In this document: positions 27,990-37,569 of the stretch, piece by piece | Numbering within the stretch: position 1 is the first letter of the stretch | Layout of the letters: each line of letters begins with the position of its first letter | NCBI RefSeq assembly: GCF_023573145.1 | Contig: NZ_CP097636.1 | Coordinates: 1,798,001 to 1,862,000 of the forward strand | Length of the DNA: 64,000 bases | Source of the DNA: Aquincola tertiaricarbonis | GTDB lineage: Bacteria > Pseudomonadota > Gammaproteobacteria > Burkholderiales > Burkholderiaceae_C | Reading direction: 5' to 3' | Position numbers and translations under genes: made by a program | Notes under the pieces: model-generated | What the model was told of the DNA's origin: nothing | Databases searched by the model: none | The model's input: only the letters and a program-made list of their open reading frames with translations

Positions 27990-28933
27990 ACCTGCTGCCC
28001 ACCGCCCTGGCCGCCGCCGTGCCGGCCCTGGCCATCGCGCTGGCGCTGGCCATCGACCGCCGCTTCGGCGAGCCGCCGCTGCGCTGGCACCCGGTGGTGT
28101 GGATCGGCCACTACCTGGGCCGCGCTGGCCGCCGCCTGCCCGAGCTGGCGCCGCGCCGCGCCTTCGTCGCCGGCCTGCTGGCCTGGGCCGCGGGTGCGCT
28201 GGGGGCAGTGGCGCTGGCCACGCTGGCCGAATCGCTGCTGCGCCACTGGCTGCTGCCGCAGGGCGGCTGGGGCGCGCTGGCGCTGGCCGCCGGGCTGGGG
28301 CTGTTGCTCAAGCCCATGCTCAGCTGGCGCATGCTGCGTGACGAGGTGGCGACGGTGGACACCGCGCTGGCCGAGGGCGTGGACGCCGGCCGCCGGCAGA
28401 TCGCCCGCCTGGCCAGCCGCGACACCACGCAGCTCACGCCCGCCGAGGTGCGCGAAACCGCGATCGAGACGCTGGCCGAGAACCTCAACGACTCGGTCAT
28501 CGCGCCGCTGTTCTGGTTTGCGCTGGCCGGCCTGCCCGGTGCGGTGCTGTTCCGCTATGCCAACACCGCCGATGCGATGTGGGGCTACCGCGGCCGCTGG
28601 GAATGGGCGGGCAAGTTCGCCGCCCATGCCGACGACGTGCTGGCCTGGCTGCCGGCGCGCCTGACCGCGCGGCTGCTGCTGCCCTTGCACTGCCGCTGGG
28701 CCCGGCTGGCGGTGGAGGCCCGCCGCACGCCTTCACCCAACGGTGGCTGGCCGATGGGGGCGATGGCGCTGGCGCTGGGCGTGAAGCTGCGCAAGCCCGG
28801 CGTGTATGCGCTCAATGCCGGCGCCCCCGAACCCGGTGCCGCTGACCTGGCCCACGCACTGGCGCATGCCGGCCGCGGCCTGCGCGGCGGCGTGCTGCTG
28901 CTGGCCCTGCTGGCCGCGTGGGTGGCCGCATGA
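27986..28933 (+). CDS. cbiB: Adenosylcobinamide-phosphate synthase CbiB (CobD)
   Basis: 315 residues from the ATG at 27986 (ATGA overlap with btuD). Multi-pass membrane protein with DRRFGEPPLRWHPVVWIGHY near the N-terminus, TAIETLAENLNDS-type motif (ETLAENLNDSVIAPLFWF) and NTADAMWGYR. It joins adenosylcobyric acid to (R)-1-amino-2-propanol phosphate. The C-terminal half has PSPNGGWPMGAMALALGVKL. No cobD-type threonine-phosphate decarboxylase is seen in the window. Confidence 0.93.
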   Translation: MNLLPTALAAAVPALAIALALAIDRRFGEPPLRWHPVVWIGHYLGRAGRRLPELAPRRAFVAGLLAWAAGALGAVALATLAESLLRHWLLPQGGWGALALAAGLGLLLKPMLSWRMLRDEVATVDTALAEGVDAGRRQIARLASRDTTQLTPAEVRETAIETLAENLNDSVIAPLFWFALAGLPGAVLFRYANTADAMWGYRGRWEWAGKFAAHADDVLAWLPARLTARLLLPLHCRWARLAVEARRTPSPNGGWPMGAMALALGVKLRKPGVYALNAGAPEPGAADLAHALAHAGRGLRGGVLLLALLAAWVAA

Positions 28934-30432
28934 AGCGCCCCGCCGCCACCGTGATGGTGCTGGGCTGCACCAGTGGCGCCGGCAAGAGCTGGCTGGCCAC
29001 CGCGCTGTGCCGCTGGTATGCGCGCCAGGGCCTGCGCGTGGCGCCCTTCAAGGCGCAGAACATGAGCAACCATGCCCGCGTGGTGCCGGCCACCGCGGGC
29101 CGCCCGGCCGGCGAGATCGGCAGCGCGCAGTATTTCCAGGCCCTGGCCGCCCGCGCCGAGCCCGACGTGCGCATGAACCCGGTGCTGCTCAAACCCGAGG
29201 CCGACACCCGCAGTCAGGTGGTGCTGCTGGGCCAGGTGCGGCCCGAGCTCACCACCATGCCCTGGCGTGAACGCAGCCAGCACCTGTGGCCGGCCGCCGA
29301 AGCCGCGCTGCAATCGCTGCGCGAAGAGGTGGACGTGCTGGTGATCGAAGGCGCCGGCTCGCCGGCCGAGATCAACCTGGCCACCAGCGACTACGTCAAC
29401 ACCCGCACCGCCCGCGCCGCCGAAGCCGCCTGCCTGCTGGTGGCCGACATCGACCGCGGCGGCGCCTTCGCGCACCTGTACGGCACCCATGCCTTGATGG
29501 ACGCGCAGGTGGCGCGCCAGGTGCGCGGCTTCGTGCTCAACCGCTTTCGCGGCGATGCCGGCCTGTTGGCGCCGGCCCCGGCCCAACTGCACCGGCTGAC
29601 CGGCGTGCCCACCGTGGCCGTGGTGCCGATGCAGCGCGACCACGGCCTGCCCGAGGAAGACGCCGTGCCCACCAGCCATGCGGCCGCCAGCGGCCCGCAG
29701 GTGGTGGTGCTGGCCACGCCGCATGCCAGCAACCTCGACGAATTCGAGCCGCTGCGCCAGGCCGGTGTGTCGCTGCACTTCAGCCGCGACGCCGCGACGC
29801 TGCGCGCCGCCGACTGGCTGGTGCTGCCCGGCAGCAAGCACAGCCGGGCCGATGCTCAATGGCTGCGCGACCAGGGCCTGGACGCCGTGGTGCAGGCCCA
29901 TGCGGCCAGCGGCAGGCCGCTGCTGGCGGTGTGCGGCGGCCTGCAGATGCTGGGCCGGCGGCTCGACGATCCGCTGGGCCTGGAAGGCGGCCAGCCCGGC
30001 AGCATGCCGGGCCTGGCCGTGCTGCCCATCGCCACGCGGTTCGAGCCGGCCAAGCAGCTCACCCGCCGCCAGCACCGCTTCGGCGCGCTGCAGGGCGCCT
30101 GGGCGCCGCTGTCCAACCTGACCATCGACGCCTATGAGATCCACCTGGGCCGCAGCCAGCTGCTGCCCGCCGAGGCTGGTGCGGTGGCACCGCAGCCGGC
30201 ACTGCCGGCAGCGCCCACGCTGGGCTGGCAGCAGGGCAACGTGCTGGCGCTGTACCTGCACGGCCTGTTCGAGTCGCCGGCCGTGCTGCAGGCCTTGTTC
30301 GGCCGTGCGCCACGTTCGCTGGACGCCGTGTTCGACGGCCTGGCCGACGTGGTGGACACCGCTTTCGAGCCCGGCGTGCTGTGGTCCCTGCTGGACACCC
30401 CCATCGCTTCTCCGCTTCCCGATACCGCATGA
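28930..30432 (+). CDS. cobQ: Cobyric acid synthase CobQ (CbiP)
   Basis: 500 residues from the ATG at 28930 (ATGA overlap with cbiB). The N-terminal P-loop domain opens [20 protein letters not shown] and contains [12 protein letters not shown] and [13 protein letters not shown]. The C-terminal triad glutaminase-like domain starts near residue 250 with [12 protein letters not shown] and has the nucleophile Cys in [12 protein letters not shown] and a catalytic His in YEIHLG. It amidates four carboxyls of adenosylcobyrinic acid diamide using Gln and ATP. Confidence 0.95.
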   Translation: MKRPAATVMVLGCTSGAGKSWLATALCRWYARQGLRVAPFKAQNMSNHARVVPATAGRPAGEIGSAQYFQALAARAEPDVRMNPVLLKPEADTRSQVVLLGQVRPELTTMPWRERSQHLWPAAEAALQSLREEVDVLVIEGAGSPAEINLATSDYVNTRTARAAEAACLLVADIDRGGAFAHLYGTHALMDAQVARQVRGFVLNRFRGDAGLLAPAPAQLHRLTGVPTVAVVPMQRDHGLPEEDAVPTSHAAASGPQVVVLATPHASNLDEFEPLRQAGVSLHFSRDAATLRAADWLVLPGSKHSRADAQWLRDQGLDAVVQAHAASGRPLLAVCGGLQMLGRRLDDPLGLEGGQPGSMPGLAVLPIATRFEPAKQLTRRQHRFGALQGAWAPLSNLTIDAYEIHLGRSQLLPAEAGAVAPQPALPAAPTLGWQQGNVLALYLHGLFESPAVLQALFGRAPRSLDAVFDGLADVVDTAFEPGVLWSLLDTPIASPLPDTA

Positions 30433-31472
30433 GCATCTTCCAAGTCCCTGCCGTCCCCGCCACCGCCGATGCCGAGCTGGCCGCGCGCCTGCAGCAGCGC
30501 ATCGACCGCAAGACCAAGCCGCTGGGTGCGCTGGGCCGCATCGAGTCGCTGGCGCTGCAGCTGGGCCTGGTCCAGCGCACCGAAGCACCGGTGCTGCAGC
30601 AGCCGCAGATGCTGGTGTTCGCGGGCGACCATGGCCTGGCGCGCCGCGGCGTGTCGGCCTATCCGCAGGACGTGACCTGGCAGATGGTGGAAAACATGCT
30701 GGCCGGCGGGGCGGCGGTGAACGTGTTCTCGCGCCTGGCCGGCCTGGGCGTCACGGTGGTGGACGCCGGCGTGGCCCACGACCTTGCGCCGCGGCCCGGG
30801 CTGCTGCTGCGCAAGGTGGCGCCCGGCACCGCCGATGCCAGCGAGGGGCCGGCCATGAGCGCCGCGCAGTGCGCGCAGGCGCTGGCCGCCGGCGCCGAAG
30901 TGCTGCGCGGCCTGCCCGGCAATGCGGTGCTGCTGGGCGAGATGGGCATCGGCAACACCAGCAGCGCTGCCTTGCTGCTGGCGCGGCTGGCCGGCGTGCC
31001 GATCGAGGCCGCGGTGGGCCGCGGCACCGGGCTGGACGACGACGGCCTGGCGCGCAAACGGGCGCTGCTGGCGCAGGTGCTGGCCCGCCATGCCGATGCG
31101 CAGCAACCGCTGGACGCGCTGGCCGCGCTGGGCGGCTTCGAGATTGCGATGCTGGCCGGCGCCATGCTTCAGGCCGCGCACGAGCGGCGGCTGATCGTGG
31201 TCGACGGCTTCATCTGCGCCGCCGCGGCCCTGGTGGCCTGCCGGCTGCAGCCGGCGGTGCGCGACTACTGCGTGTTCGCCCACCTGGGCGGCGAAGCCGG
31301 CCATGCCGCGCTGCTGCAGGCCCTGGGCGTGCAGCCGCTGCTGCAGCTGGACATGCGGCTGGGCGAAGGCTCGGCCGCGGCGCTGGCCTGGCCGCTGCTG
31401 CAGGCGGCGGTGGCCATGCTGCGCGAGATGGCCAGCTTCGAGTCGGCCGGCGTGTCCGACAGCGGCGGCTAG
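30429..31472 (+). CDS. cobT: Nicotinate-nucleotide:dimethylbenzimidazole phosphoribosyltransferase CobT
   Basis: 347 residues from the ATG at 30429 (ATGA overlap with cobQ). Motifs: [77 protein letters not shown] and [20 protein letters not shown] with the catalytic Glu. It makes alpha-ribazole 5'-phosphate for the lower ligand. No bluB is seen nearby, so DMB may come from elsewhere. Confidence 0.95.
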   Translation: MSIFQVPAVPATADAELAARLQQRIDRKTKPLGALGRIESLALQLGLVQRTEAPVLQQPQMLVFAGDHGLARRGVSAYPQDVTWQMVENMLAGGAAVNVFSRLAGLGVTVVDAGVAHDLAPRPGLLLRKVAPGTADASEGPAMSAAQCAQALAAGAEVLRGLPGNAVLLGEMGIGNTSSAALLLARLAGVPIEAAVGRGTGLDDDGLARKRALLAQVLARHADAQQPLDALAALGGFEIAMLAGAMLQAAHERRLIVVDGFICAAAALVACRLQPAVRDYCVFAHLGGEAGHAALLQALGVQPLLQLDMRLGEGSAAALAWPLLQAAVAMLREMASFESAGVSDSGG

Positions 31473-31477
31473 CCCGC

Positions 31478-32284
31478 ATGGGCCTGCGCCACGAAGTGCG
31501 GCTGGTGCTGGTGGCCGCGCAGTTCCTCACCCGGCTGCCGGTGCGCATACCGCTGCAGGAAGGCCGCTTCGACCCCGCCTGGCTGCATGCCTGCGCCCGC
31601 CACTTTCCGCTGGTGGGCGCGGTGGTGGGCGGCTGGGGCGCGCTGGTGCTGTGCGGCGCCGCCGCGCTGTGGCCGCCGCTGGTGGCAGTGCTGCTGTCGA
31701 TGGCGGCCACGGTGTGGCTGACCGGCGGCTTCCATGAAGACGGCGTGGCCGACACCTGCGACGGCCTGGGCGGCGCGGTGACGCGTGAACGTGCACTGGC
31801 CATCATGAAGGACTCGCGCCTGGGCAGCTACGGCGCGCTGGGCCTCCTATTGACGCTGGCGCTCAAGGCCGCGGCGCTGGCCGCTTTGCTGGCCGCCGCC
31901 GGGCCGTTGCGCACCGCGGTGGCGCTGGTGTTGGCGCATGGCCTGTCACGCGCCGCCACGGTGGTGATGCTGCGGCTGCTGCCCTACGGCGGCGACCTGG
32001 AACATGCCAAGGCCAAGCCGCTCGCGCAGCAGATCAGTGGCGGCGGCCTGGCCGTGGCGCTGGGCTGGGGCCTGCTGCTGGCGGGCGCCGCGGTGGCGCT
32101 GGGCTGGCCGCCGGCCCGCGTGCTGGCCGTGGTGCTGGCGATGGCGGCCGTGGTGGCGGTGTGCGCCCGCTGGCTGCGCCGCCGGCTGGGTGGCTACACC
32201 GGCGATGCGCTGGGCGCCACCCAGCAGTGGACCGAGCTGGCCGGCTACCTGGCCTTGGCGGCCACCGTGCCGGGCCTGGCATGA
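31478..32284 (+). CDS. cobS: Adenosylcobinamide-GDP ribazoletransferase CobS (CobV)
   Basis: 268 residues from the ATG at 31478, 5 bases after cobT. Integral membrane protein with FLTRLPVRI near the start, the metal-binding GGFHEDGVADTCDGLGGA and MKDSRLGSYGALGL motifs, and a late GDALGATQQ motif. It joins AdoCbi-GDP with alpha-ribazole phosphate, the final assembly step. Confidence 0.95.
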   Translation: MGLRHEVRLVLVAAQFLTRLPVRIPLQEGRFDPAWLHACARHFPLVGAVVGGWGALVLCGAAALWPPLVAVLLSMAATVWLTGGFHEDGVADTCDGLGGAVTRERALAIMKDSRLGSYGALGLLLTLALKAAALAALLAAAGPLRTAVALVLAHGLSRAATVVMLRLLPYGGDLEHAKAKPLAQQISGGGLAVALGWGLLLAGAAVALGWPPARVLAVVLAMAAVVAVCARWLRRRLGGYTGDALGATQQWTELAGYLALAATVPGLA

Positions 32285-32922
32285 GCGCCGCCACGGACGA
32301 CGCGATGATCTGGCTGTGGCGCCACCCGCGCCCGCAGGGCGCCGAGGGCCGCTGCATCGGCCGCACCGACCTGCGGCTGGACCCGCGCCGGGCGCGGCGG
32401 CTGGCGCGGCGCATCCGGCAGGCGGTGCGGGCCAACCGCCTGCCGCGCATCATCTACACCTCGCCGCTGCGGCGTTGTGCCGATGTGGGCCGCGCGCTGG
32501 CCCGGCTGGGCTTCGAGCACCGCATCGATGACCGGCTGCTGGAGCTGGACTTCGGCCGCTGGGACGGCCGCGCGTGGTCCACGCTCCGTGCGGCAGACTT
32601 CGCCGGCTGGGACGCCGACTTCGAGCACCACGCCCCCGGTGGTGGCGAAACGGTGGCTGCCCTGCGCCAGCGCATGCAGGCCTTCGTGGCCGACCTGCCG
32701 CCCGGCCCGGCGTTGCTGGTGGCCCATGCCGGCTGGATCAATGCGCTGCGGGTGGCGGGGCAGGGCACGCTGCAGCCGGCCGACTGGCCGCGCCCGCCCG
32801 CCTACGGGCAGGCGCTGCTCATCCCCAATCCGTGTCGTTCCAGGCCTTGCCTTGGTGCGGCCGGCGGTACGCCACCCCCAGCGCCAGGCTGGCTTCGCGC
32901 AGCGTCAGGCCCGCACGGCTGA
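32281..32922 (+). CDS. cobC: Histidine phosphatase, alpha-ribazole phosphatase type (CobC)
   Basis: 213 residues from the ATG at 32281 (ATGA overlap with cobS). Phosphoglycerate-mutase fold: catalytic His in LWRHPRPQG (the usual RHG reads RHP), TSPLRRCADVGRAL, LLELDFGRWDGR and the second His in LVAHAGWINALR. It probably dephosphorylates alpha-ribazole phosphate or adenosylcobalamin phosphate. The last ~30 residues are Pro/Gly-rich, look non-native, and are coded antisense to the 3' end of the GAF gene (104-base tail overlap). Confidence 0.82.
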   Translation: MSAATDDAMIWLWRHPRPQGAEGRCIGRTDLRLDPRRARRLARRIRQAVRANRLPRIIYTSPLRRCADVGRALARLGFEHRIDDRLLELDFGRWDGRAWSTLRAADFAGWDADFEHHAPGGGETVAALRQRMQAFVADLPPGPALLVAHAGWINALRVAGQGTLQPADWPRPPAYGQALLIPNPCRSRPCLGAAGGTPPPAPGWLRAASGPHG

Positions 32923-33397
32923 CCAGCTGGCGCACCGTCTGCAGCTGGCGCGCCGACCAGGTGATCGGGCCGTCCACTTGCTCGCAGGTGACGACGCCGA
33001 ACAGCTCGCCATTGACCGAGTGGCACACGTCCAGCAGCGAGTACACGTTCTGCGGCAGCAGGTACTCGTGCAGGAAGCCGACGCAGGCCGGGTGGCTGCG
33101 CGCGTCGTCGGCCACCACGCAGCCTTCGTCCAGCAGCAGCTGGAAGTAGTCGGCATGGTGGGCGCTGTGGATGTCGGTGGGCAGGCCGCTGCGCTGCGGC
33201 AGGCCGGCGTCCACCATCGCCACGCAATGCAGCGCCGGGCCGGTGTCGGTGTCGATGAAGGTCCAGAGGCCCGCGCGCGAGCAGCCCACCCAGCGGGTGA
33301 GCAGCCGGGCCACCTCTTCCAGGTAGCCGCGAGCGTCGATTTCGCCGTCGGTGAGTTGCAGCGACAAGCTGTGCAGCAGCGCGCGGTCGATCAGCAT
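32819..33397 (-). CDS. Stand-alone GAF domain protein
   Basis: 192 residues from the ATG at 33397, which overlaps the nth stop. One GAF domain covers ~20-165 (WVGCSRAGLWTFIDTDTGPALHC, FGVVTCEQVDGPITWSARQLQT). GAF domains bind small molecules; no output domain is fused. It is last in an rnfB-like/nth/GAF unit. Ligand and partner are unknown. It could feed a c-di-GMP protein in trans, but nothing in the sequence shows that. Confidence 0.82.
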   Translation of the reverse strand: MLIDRALLHSLSLQLTDGEIDARGYLEEVARLLTRWVGCSRAGLWTFIDTDTGPALHCVAMVDAGLPQRSGLPTDIHSAHHADYFQLLLDEGCVVADDARSHPACVGFLHEYLLPQNVYSLLDVCHSVNGELFGVVTCEQVDGPITWSARQLQTVRQLVSRAGLTLREASLALGVAYRRPHQGKAWNDTDWG

Positions 33398-34053
33398 GTG
33401 GCGTCCTTCTTGCGCGCCGCACGGTCCAGCGCACGACCAAAGTCGCACCAGGGCCGCACCTGGCAGGCTTCGCACAGCGGCCTGCGGGCTTGGCAAACAT
33501 AGCGCCCGTGCAGGATGAGCCAGTGGTGCGCATCGGCCAGGTAGGCCGGTGGCACGCGGGCCAGCAGCTTCAGCTCCACGGCCAGCGGCGTCTTGCCAGG
33601 GGCCAGGCCGGTGCGGTTGCTGACGCGGAAGATGTGCGTGTCCACCGCCATCGTTGGCTCGCCGAACACCACGTTCAGCACCACGTTGGCGGTCTTGCGG
33701 CCCACGCCGGGCAGGGCCTCCAGCGCTTCGCGGCTGCGTGGAATCTGTCCGCCATGCTGTTCCACCAGGATGCGGCAGGTTTCCAGCAGGTTCTTGGCCT
33801 TGGTGCGGAACAGGCCGATGGTGCGGATGTGCTCGGTCACCTGTTCCAGCCCCAGGTCCAGCATCTTTTGCGGCGTGTTGGCCCGCGGAAACAGCCGCCG
33901 GGTGGCCTTGTTCACGCCCGCGTCGGTGGCCTGGGCCGACAGCAGCACCGCGGCCAGCAGCTCGAAGGGGTTGGTGTATTCGAGCTCGGTCTCGGGCTGC
34001 GGATTGGCGGCCTTGAGGGTGGCGAAGAAGGGTTCGATGTCGGCGGTTTTCAT
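33391..34053 (-). CDS. nth: Endonuclease III
   Basis: 220 residues from the ATG at 34053. Helix-hairpin-helix with catalytic Lys in [14 protein letters not shown], catalytic Asp in [10 protein letters not shown], and a C-terminal [4Fe-4S] site of four Cys spaced 6-2-5 ([17 protein letters not shown]). It removes oxidised pyrimidines in base excision repair. It overlaps the upstream ferredoxin gene (ATGA), so the iron-sulfur cofactor and the ferredoxin are co-expressed. Confidence 0.96.
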   Translation of the reverse strand: MKTADIEPFFATLKAANPQPETELEYTNPFELLAAVLLSAQATDAGVNKATRRLFPRANTPQKMLDLGLEQVTEHIRTIGLFRTKAKNLLETCRILVEQHGGQIPRSREALEALPGVGRKTANVVLNVVFGEPTMAVDTHIFRVSNRTGLAPGKTPLAVELKLLARVPPAYLADAHHWLILHGRYVCQARRPLCEACQVRPWCDFGRALDRAARKKDATC

Positions 34054-34754
34054 GGGGTGCCCTGGCCCTGGCGTTGACGATCCCGGGCGCGGGCCAGCGC
34101 GGCCTCGATCACCGCGCGCTTGCGGTCCAGCGCCGCGGGGTCGGTGAGCTGGCTGGCGGCCGGCAGGTCGGCCAGCTTGGCCTGGGCCTTGGCGGCCAGC
34201 CGCGCTTCGTTCTCCTGCGCCGCGCGGGCCGTGCGCATCTGGTGGAAGGCATAGCGCTCGCGCGCCTCGTCGGCCTGCGCGGCGCTCCAGGCGGCCCAGC
34301 CGGTGCGCTCGCCGCTCACCGGCTCGAGCCGGATGCAGTCCACCGGGCAGGCCGGCACGCACAGCTCACAGCCGGTGCACTGCTCGGCCACCACGGTGTG
34401 CATCTGCTTGGGCGCGCCCACGATGCAGTCGACCGGGCAGGCGCCGATGCACAGCGTGCAGCCGATGCACCAGGCTTCGTCGATCACCGCGCGCAGCAGC
34501 GGGCCTTCCTGGCCGCAGGCCGCATCCAGCGGCAGCGCCGGCTGGCCGGTGAGGGCGGCCAGGCGGGCCACGCCTGCCTGGCCGCCGGGCGGGCAGCGGT
34601 TGATGGCGGCCTGCCCCGCGGCAATGGCCTGGGCATAGTGGCGGCAGTCGGGGTAGCCGCAGCGGGTGCACTGGGTCTGCGGCAGCAGGGCGTCGATCGC
34701 GTCGACCGACACCGGTTCTGGAAAGGCGGGCAGGGAAGGGGACGGCAGGCTCAC
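34050..34754 (-). CDS. rsxB: RnfB/RsxB-like ferredoxin
   Basis: 234 residues. The N-terminus (~15-70) is the RnfB Fes domain with [13 protein letters not shown] and a fourth Cys before PPGG. Two [4Fe-4S] ferredoxin motifs follow: [15 protein letters not shown] and [15 protein letters not shown]. The membrane anchor found in true RnfB is missing, and no other rnf gene is nearby. A Gln/Arg-rich helical tail follows. This solo form next to nth is common in Burkholderiales; it may donate electrons to an unknown partner. Confidence 0.88.
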   Translation of the reverse strand: MSLPSPSLPAFPEPVSVDAIDALLPQTQCTRCGYPDCRHYAQAIAAGQAAINRCPPGGQAGVARLAALTGQPALPLDAACGQEGPLLRAVIDEAWCIGCTLCIGACPVDCIVGAPKQMHTVVAEQCTGCELCVPACPVDCIRLEPVSGERTGWAAWSAAQADEARERYAFHQMRTARAAQENEARLAAKAQAKLADLPAASQLTDPAALDRKRAVIEAALARARDRQRQGQGTP

Positions 34755-34806
34755 CGGCCGATTATCCGGTGGTGAGCCTGCACTTCGCGGCGGCGGCGCA
34801 GGCCGC

Positions 34807-36147
34807 TCAGGCCGCGCCGCGGCGGCGTGCCGGGGCCTTGCGGGCGGCCGGGCGGCTGGGCGCCGCAGCGGAGCCGGCTTCCAGCGGCAGCTGGGCCTGG
34901 GCCGGTTCGGCCGAGAAACGGCGGATGAAGTCGCGCACCTCGGGGTAGGCCTTCTCGCGCCAGCGGCGGCCCGAGAAGATGCCGTAGTGGCCGGCGCCGA
35001 TCACGTCGTAGTGGAACTGGCGCGACTTGTCGATGCCGGTGCACAGGTCGTGCGCGGCCCGGGTCTGGCCGGCGCCGGAGATGTCGTCCAGCTCGCCTTC
35101 GATGGTCAGCAGCGCCGGGCCGGTGATGTCCTGCGGCCGCACCAGCTGGCCCTTGACGTGCCAGGTGCCGTTGACCAGCGCGAAGTCCTGGAACACCGTC
35201 TTGATGGTGTCCAGGTAGTACTCGGCGGGCAGGTCCAGCACCGCGTTGTACTCGTCGTAGAAGCTGCGGTGGGTCTCGGCGCTTTCATCGTCGCCACGCA
35301 CCAGGTCCAGGAAAAAGTCGTAGTGCGAGGTGAGGTGGCGGTCGGGGTTCATCGCCACGAAGCCGGTGTGCTGCAGGAAGCCCGGGTACACCAGCCGGCC
35401 GGCGCCGGGGTAGTTGACCGGCACCCGGTGGATCACGTTGTTCTCGAACCACTCGAAGCTCTTGTTCATCGCCAGGTTGTTCACCGCGGTGGGCGAACGG
35501 CGGGCGTCGATGGGGCCACCCATCATCGTCATCGTGCGCGGCACGGTGCGGCCCAGCGTGGACTGCAGCGACACCGCCGCCAGCACCGGCACGGTGGGCT
35601 GGCACACCGAGATGACGTTGACCTCGGGGCCGATCAGCTCGATGAACTCCTGCACATAGGCCACGTAGTCGTCCAGGTGGAACGGGCCCACGTCGGCCGG
35701 CACCATGCGCGCGTCGGTCCAGTCGGTGATGTAGACCTTGTGGTCCTGCAGCAGGCTGCGCACGGTGTCGCGCAGCAGCGTGGCATGGTGGCCTGACAGC
35801 GGCGCCACCACCAGCACGGTTGGCTGCTGCTTCATCTGCTCCAGCACCGGGCCGTTGTCGGTGAAGCGCTTGAAGCGCAGCAGCCGGCAGAACGGCTTGG
35901 TGGCGGCCACCTGTTCCTGGATGGCCACCTCGGTGCCGCCGACGGTCACCGAGTTGATGTTGAACGGCGGCTTCTCGTATTCCTTGGACAGCCGGTGCAG
36001 CAGCTCGAAGCCCGCCGAGATGCGGTGCGCCAGCGGCGTGTGGGTGAAGGGCGACAGCGGATGGTCGTACAGCTTGGACGAGGCACTGGCGAATTCGGAA
36101 AACGGCGCGAGCAGCGCACGTTGCGATTCATAAAGCTGGTAGAGCAT
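34807..36147 (-). CDS. phaZ: Intracellular polyhydroxyalkanoate depolymerase PhaZ
   Basis: 446 residues from the ATG at 36147 ([20 protein letters not shown]); an upstream in-frame start adds 16 residues with no support. Alpha/beta hydrolase of the PhaZ-type: [20 protein letters not shown], then the nucleophile elbow [15 protein letters not shown] with Cys in place of Ser, as in Ralstonia PhaZa1, and a C-terminal catalytic His in [15 protein letters not shown]. It degrades stored PHB granules in the cytoplasm. The C-terminal tail is Ala/Pro/Arg rich. Confidence 0.93.
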   Translation of the reverse strand: MLYQLYESQRALLAPFSEFASASSKLYDHPLSPFTHTPLAHRISAGFELLHRLSKEYEKPPFNINSVTVGGTEVAIQEQVAATKPFCRLLRFKRFTDNGPVLEQMKQQPTVLVVAPLSGHHATLLRDTVRSLLQDHKVYITDWTDARMVPADVGPFHLDDYVAYVQEFIELIGPEVNVISVCQPTVPVLAAVSLQSTLGRTVPRTMTMMGGPIDARRSPTAVNNLAMNKSFEWFENNVIHRVPVNYPGAGRLVYPGFLQHTGFVAMNPDRHLTSHYDFFLDLVRGDDESAETHRSFYDEYNAVLDLPAEYYLDTIKTVFQDFALVNGTWHVKGQLVRPQDITGPALLTIEGELDDISGAGQTRAAHDLCTGIDKSRQFHYDVIGAGHYGIFSGRRWREKAYPEVRDFIRRFSAEPAQAQLPLEAGSAAAPSRPAARKAPARRRGAA

Positions 36148-36211
36148 CGGAATCAACCTCGGGAAAGGGCCTTGATTGTCGCCGACCTGCGGCAAGCCGC
36201 GGGCCCACGAA

Positions 36212-36235
36212 AAAGGCCCGGCGAACCGGGCCTTT
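36212..36235 (-). terminator. Rho-independent terminator after the aminotransferase gene
   Basis: A 10-bp stem AAAGGCCCGG/CCGGGCCTTT closes a four-base loop (TTCG on the minus strand) and is followed on the minus strand by TTC. It lies 21 bases after the aminotransferase stop and before phaZ, so the two genes are probably separate units. Confidence 0.85.
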
Positions 36236-36255
36236 CAAGCGCTTGTCGTGGTGCC

Positions 36256-37452
36256 TCAGGCCACCGCCGCCATGGCCGCAGCCACCGCGTCGATGTTGTG
36301 GCTGTTGAGCGCGGCCACGCAGATGCGGCCCGAATCGACGCCGTAGACGCCGAATTCGTTGCGCAGGCGCACCATCTGGTCCTTGTTCAGGCCCGAGTAG
36401 CTGAACATGCCCTGCTGGCGGGTGATGTAGCTCAGGTCGCCCTTGAAGCCGGCGGCGGTGAGCTTGTCGACCAGCGCCGTGCGCATCAGCTTGATGCGGG
36501 CGCGCATGCCGGCCAGTTCTTCTTCCCACATGCGGCGCAGCTCTGGCGTGGTCAGCACCGTGGCCACCACCTGGGCGCCGTGGGTGGGCGGGTTGGAGTA
36601 GTTGGTGCGGATGACGATCTTCAGCTGGCTGAGCACGCGGCCGGCTTCTTCGGCGCTGCTGCACACCACCGACAGCGCGCCCACGCGCTCACCGTAGAGC
36701 GAGAAGCTCTTGGAGAACGAGGTGGAGACGAAGAAGTCGATGCCGGCGGCCAGGAACTGCTGCACCACGGCGCCGTCTTCGGCGATGCCCTGGCCGAAGC
36801 CCTGGTAGGCCATGTCCAGGAAGGGCACCAGGCCGCGCGACTTCACCACATCGATCACCTGCTGCCATTGCGCGGGCGTGATGTCGTAGCCGGTGGGGTT
36901 GTGGCAGCAGGCGTGCAGCACGACGATGGTGCCGGCGTCGGCCTGGCCGAGGGCAGCCAGCATGGCGTCGAAGGCCACGCCGCGGCGTTCGGCGTCGTAG
37001 TAGGGATAAGCGTCCACCGGGAAGCCGGCGTTGGTGAACAGCGCGCGGTGGTTCTCCCAGCTGGGGTCGCTGATCAGCACCTTGGCGGCGGGGTTCAGGC
37101 GCTTGAGGAAGTCGGCGCCGATCTTCAGGCCGCCGGTGCCGCCCACGGCCTGCACCGTGGCCACGCGGCCGCCCTTGACCACCTCGCTGTCGGCCCCGAA
37201 CACCAGGCCCTGCACGGCCTTGTCATAGGCGGCGATGCCGTCGATGGGCAGGTAGCCGCGGGCCTTGGGGGCTTCGACCATCTGCTTTTCGGCCTGGGCC
37301 ACGCAGGCCAGCAGCGGCAGCTTGCCGTTGTCGTCGTAGTACACCCCGACGCCCAGGTTGACCTTCTTCGGGTTGGGGTCGGCATTGAACTGTTCCGACA
37401 GACCCAGGATCGGGTCCCGGGGGGCCATTTCTACTTTGGCGAAGAGCGACAT
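36256..37452 (-). CDS. tyrB: Aromatic amino acid / aspartate aminotransferase
   Basis: 398 residues from the ATG at 37452. Class I PLP aminotransferase of the AspC/TyrB subgroup: DPILGLSEQFNADPNPKKVN at the start, HACCHNPTGYDIT, and the PLP lysine in STSFSKSFSLYGERVGAL. C-terminal Arg for the alpha-carboxylate lies in the DSGRICVAAL region. It transfers amino groups between 2-oxoglutarate and aromatic amino acids or aspartate. Divergent from uvrB. Confidence 0.93.
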   Translation of the reverse strand: MSLFAKVEMAPRDPILGLSEQFNADPNPKKVNLGVGVYYDDNGKLPLLACVAQAEKQMVEAPKARGYLPIDGIAAYDKAVQGLVFGADSEVVKGGRVATVQAVGGTGGLKIGADFLKRLNPAAKVLISDPSWENHRALFTNAGFPVDAYPYYDAERRGVAFDAMLAALGQADAGTIVVLHACCHNPTGYDITPAQWQQVIDVVKSRGLVPFLDMAYQGFGQGIAEDGAVVQQFLAAGIDFFVSTSFSKSFSLYGERVGALSVVCSSAEEAGRVLSQLKIVIRTNYSNPPTHGAQVVATVLTTPELRRMWEEELAGMRARIKLMRTALVDKLTAAGFKGDLSYITRQQGMFSYSGLNKDQMVRLRNEFGVYGVDSGRICVAALNSHNIDAVAAAMAAVA

Positions 37453-37569
37453 TGTGTTTTCCTGAAAAGGCCCGATGTGTACGGGCTGCGCCTGGCGTGA
37501 GCGGCTGCTGTACCCTGCAGGGTTGGCCGTTTGGCGTGTAACGGCGCTCGGCATTTTAGGAGATGGCCC

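Noticed and set aside
30134..31477. Upstream in-frame extension of cobS over cobQ and cobT
   Set aside because: CobS has a normal length from 31478 and the extension is a shadow of cobT.
37453..37569. Possible LexA box upstream of uvrB (CTGTACCCTGCAG)
   Set aside because: It does not fit CTGT-N8-ACAG spacing; only a short chance palindrome.
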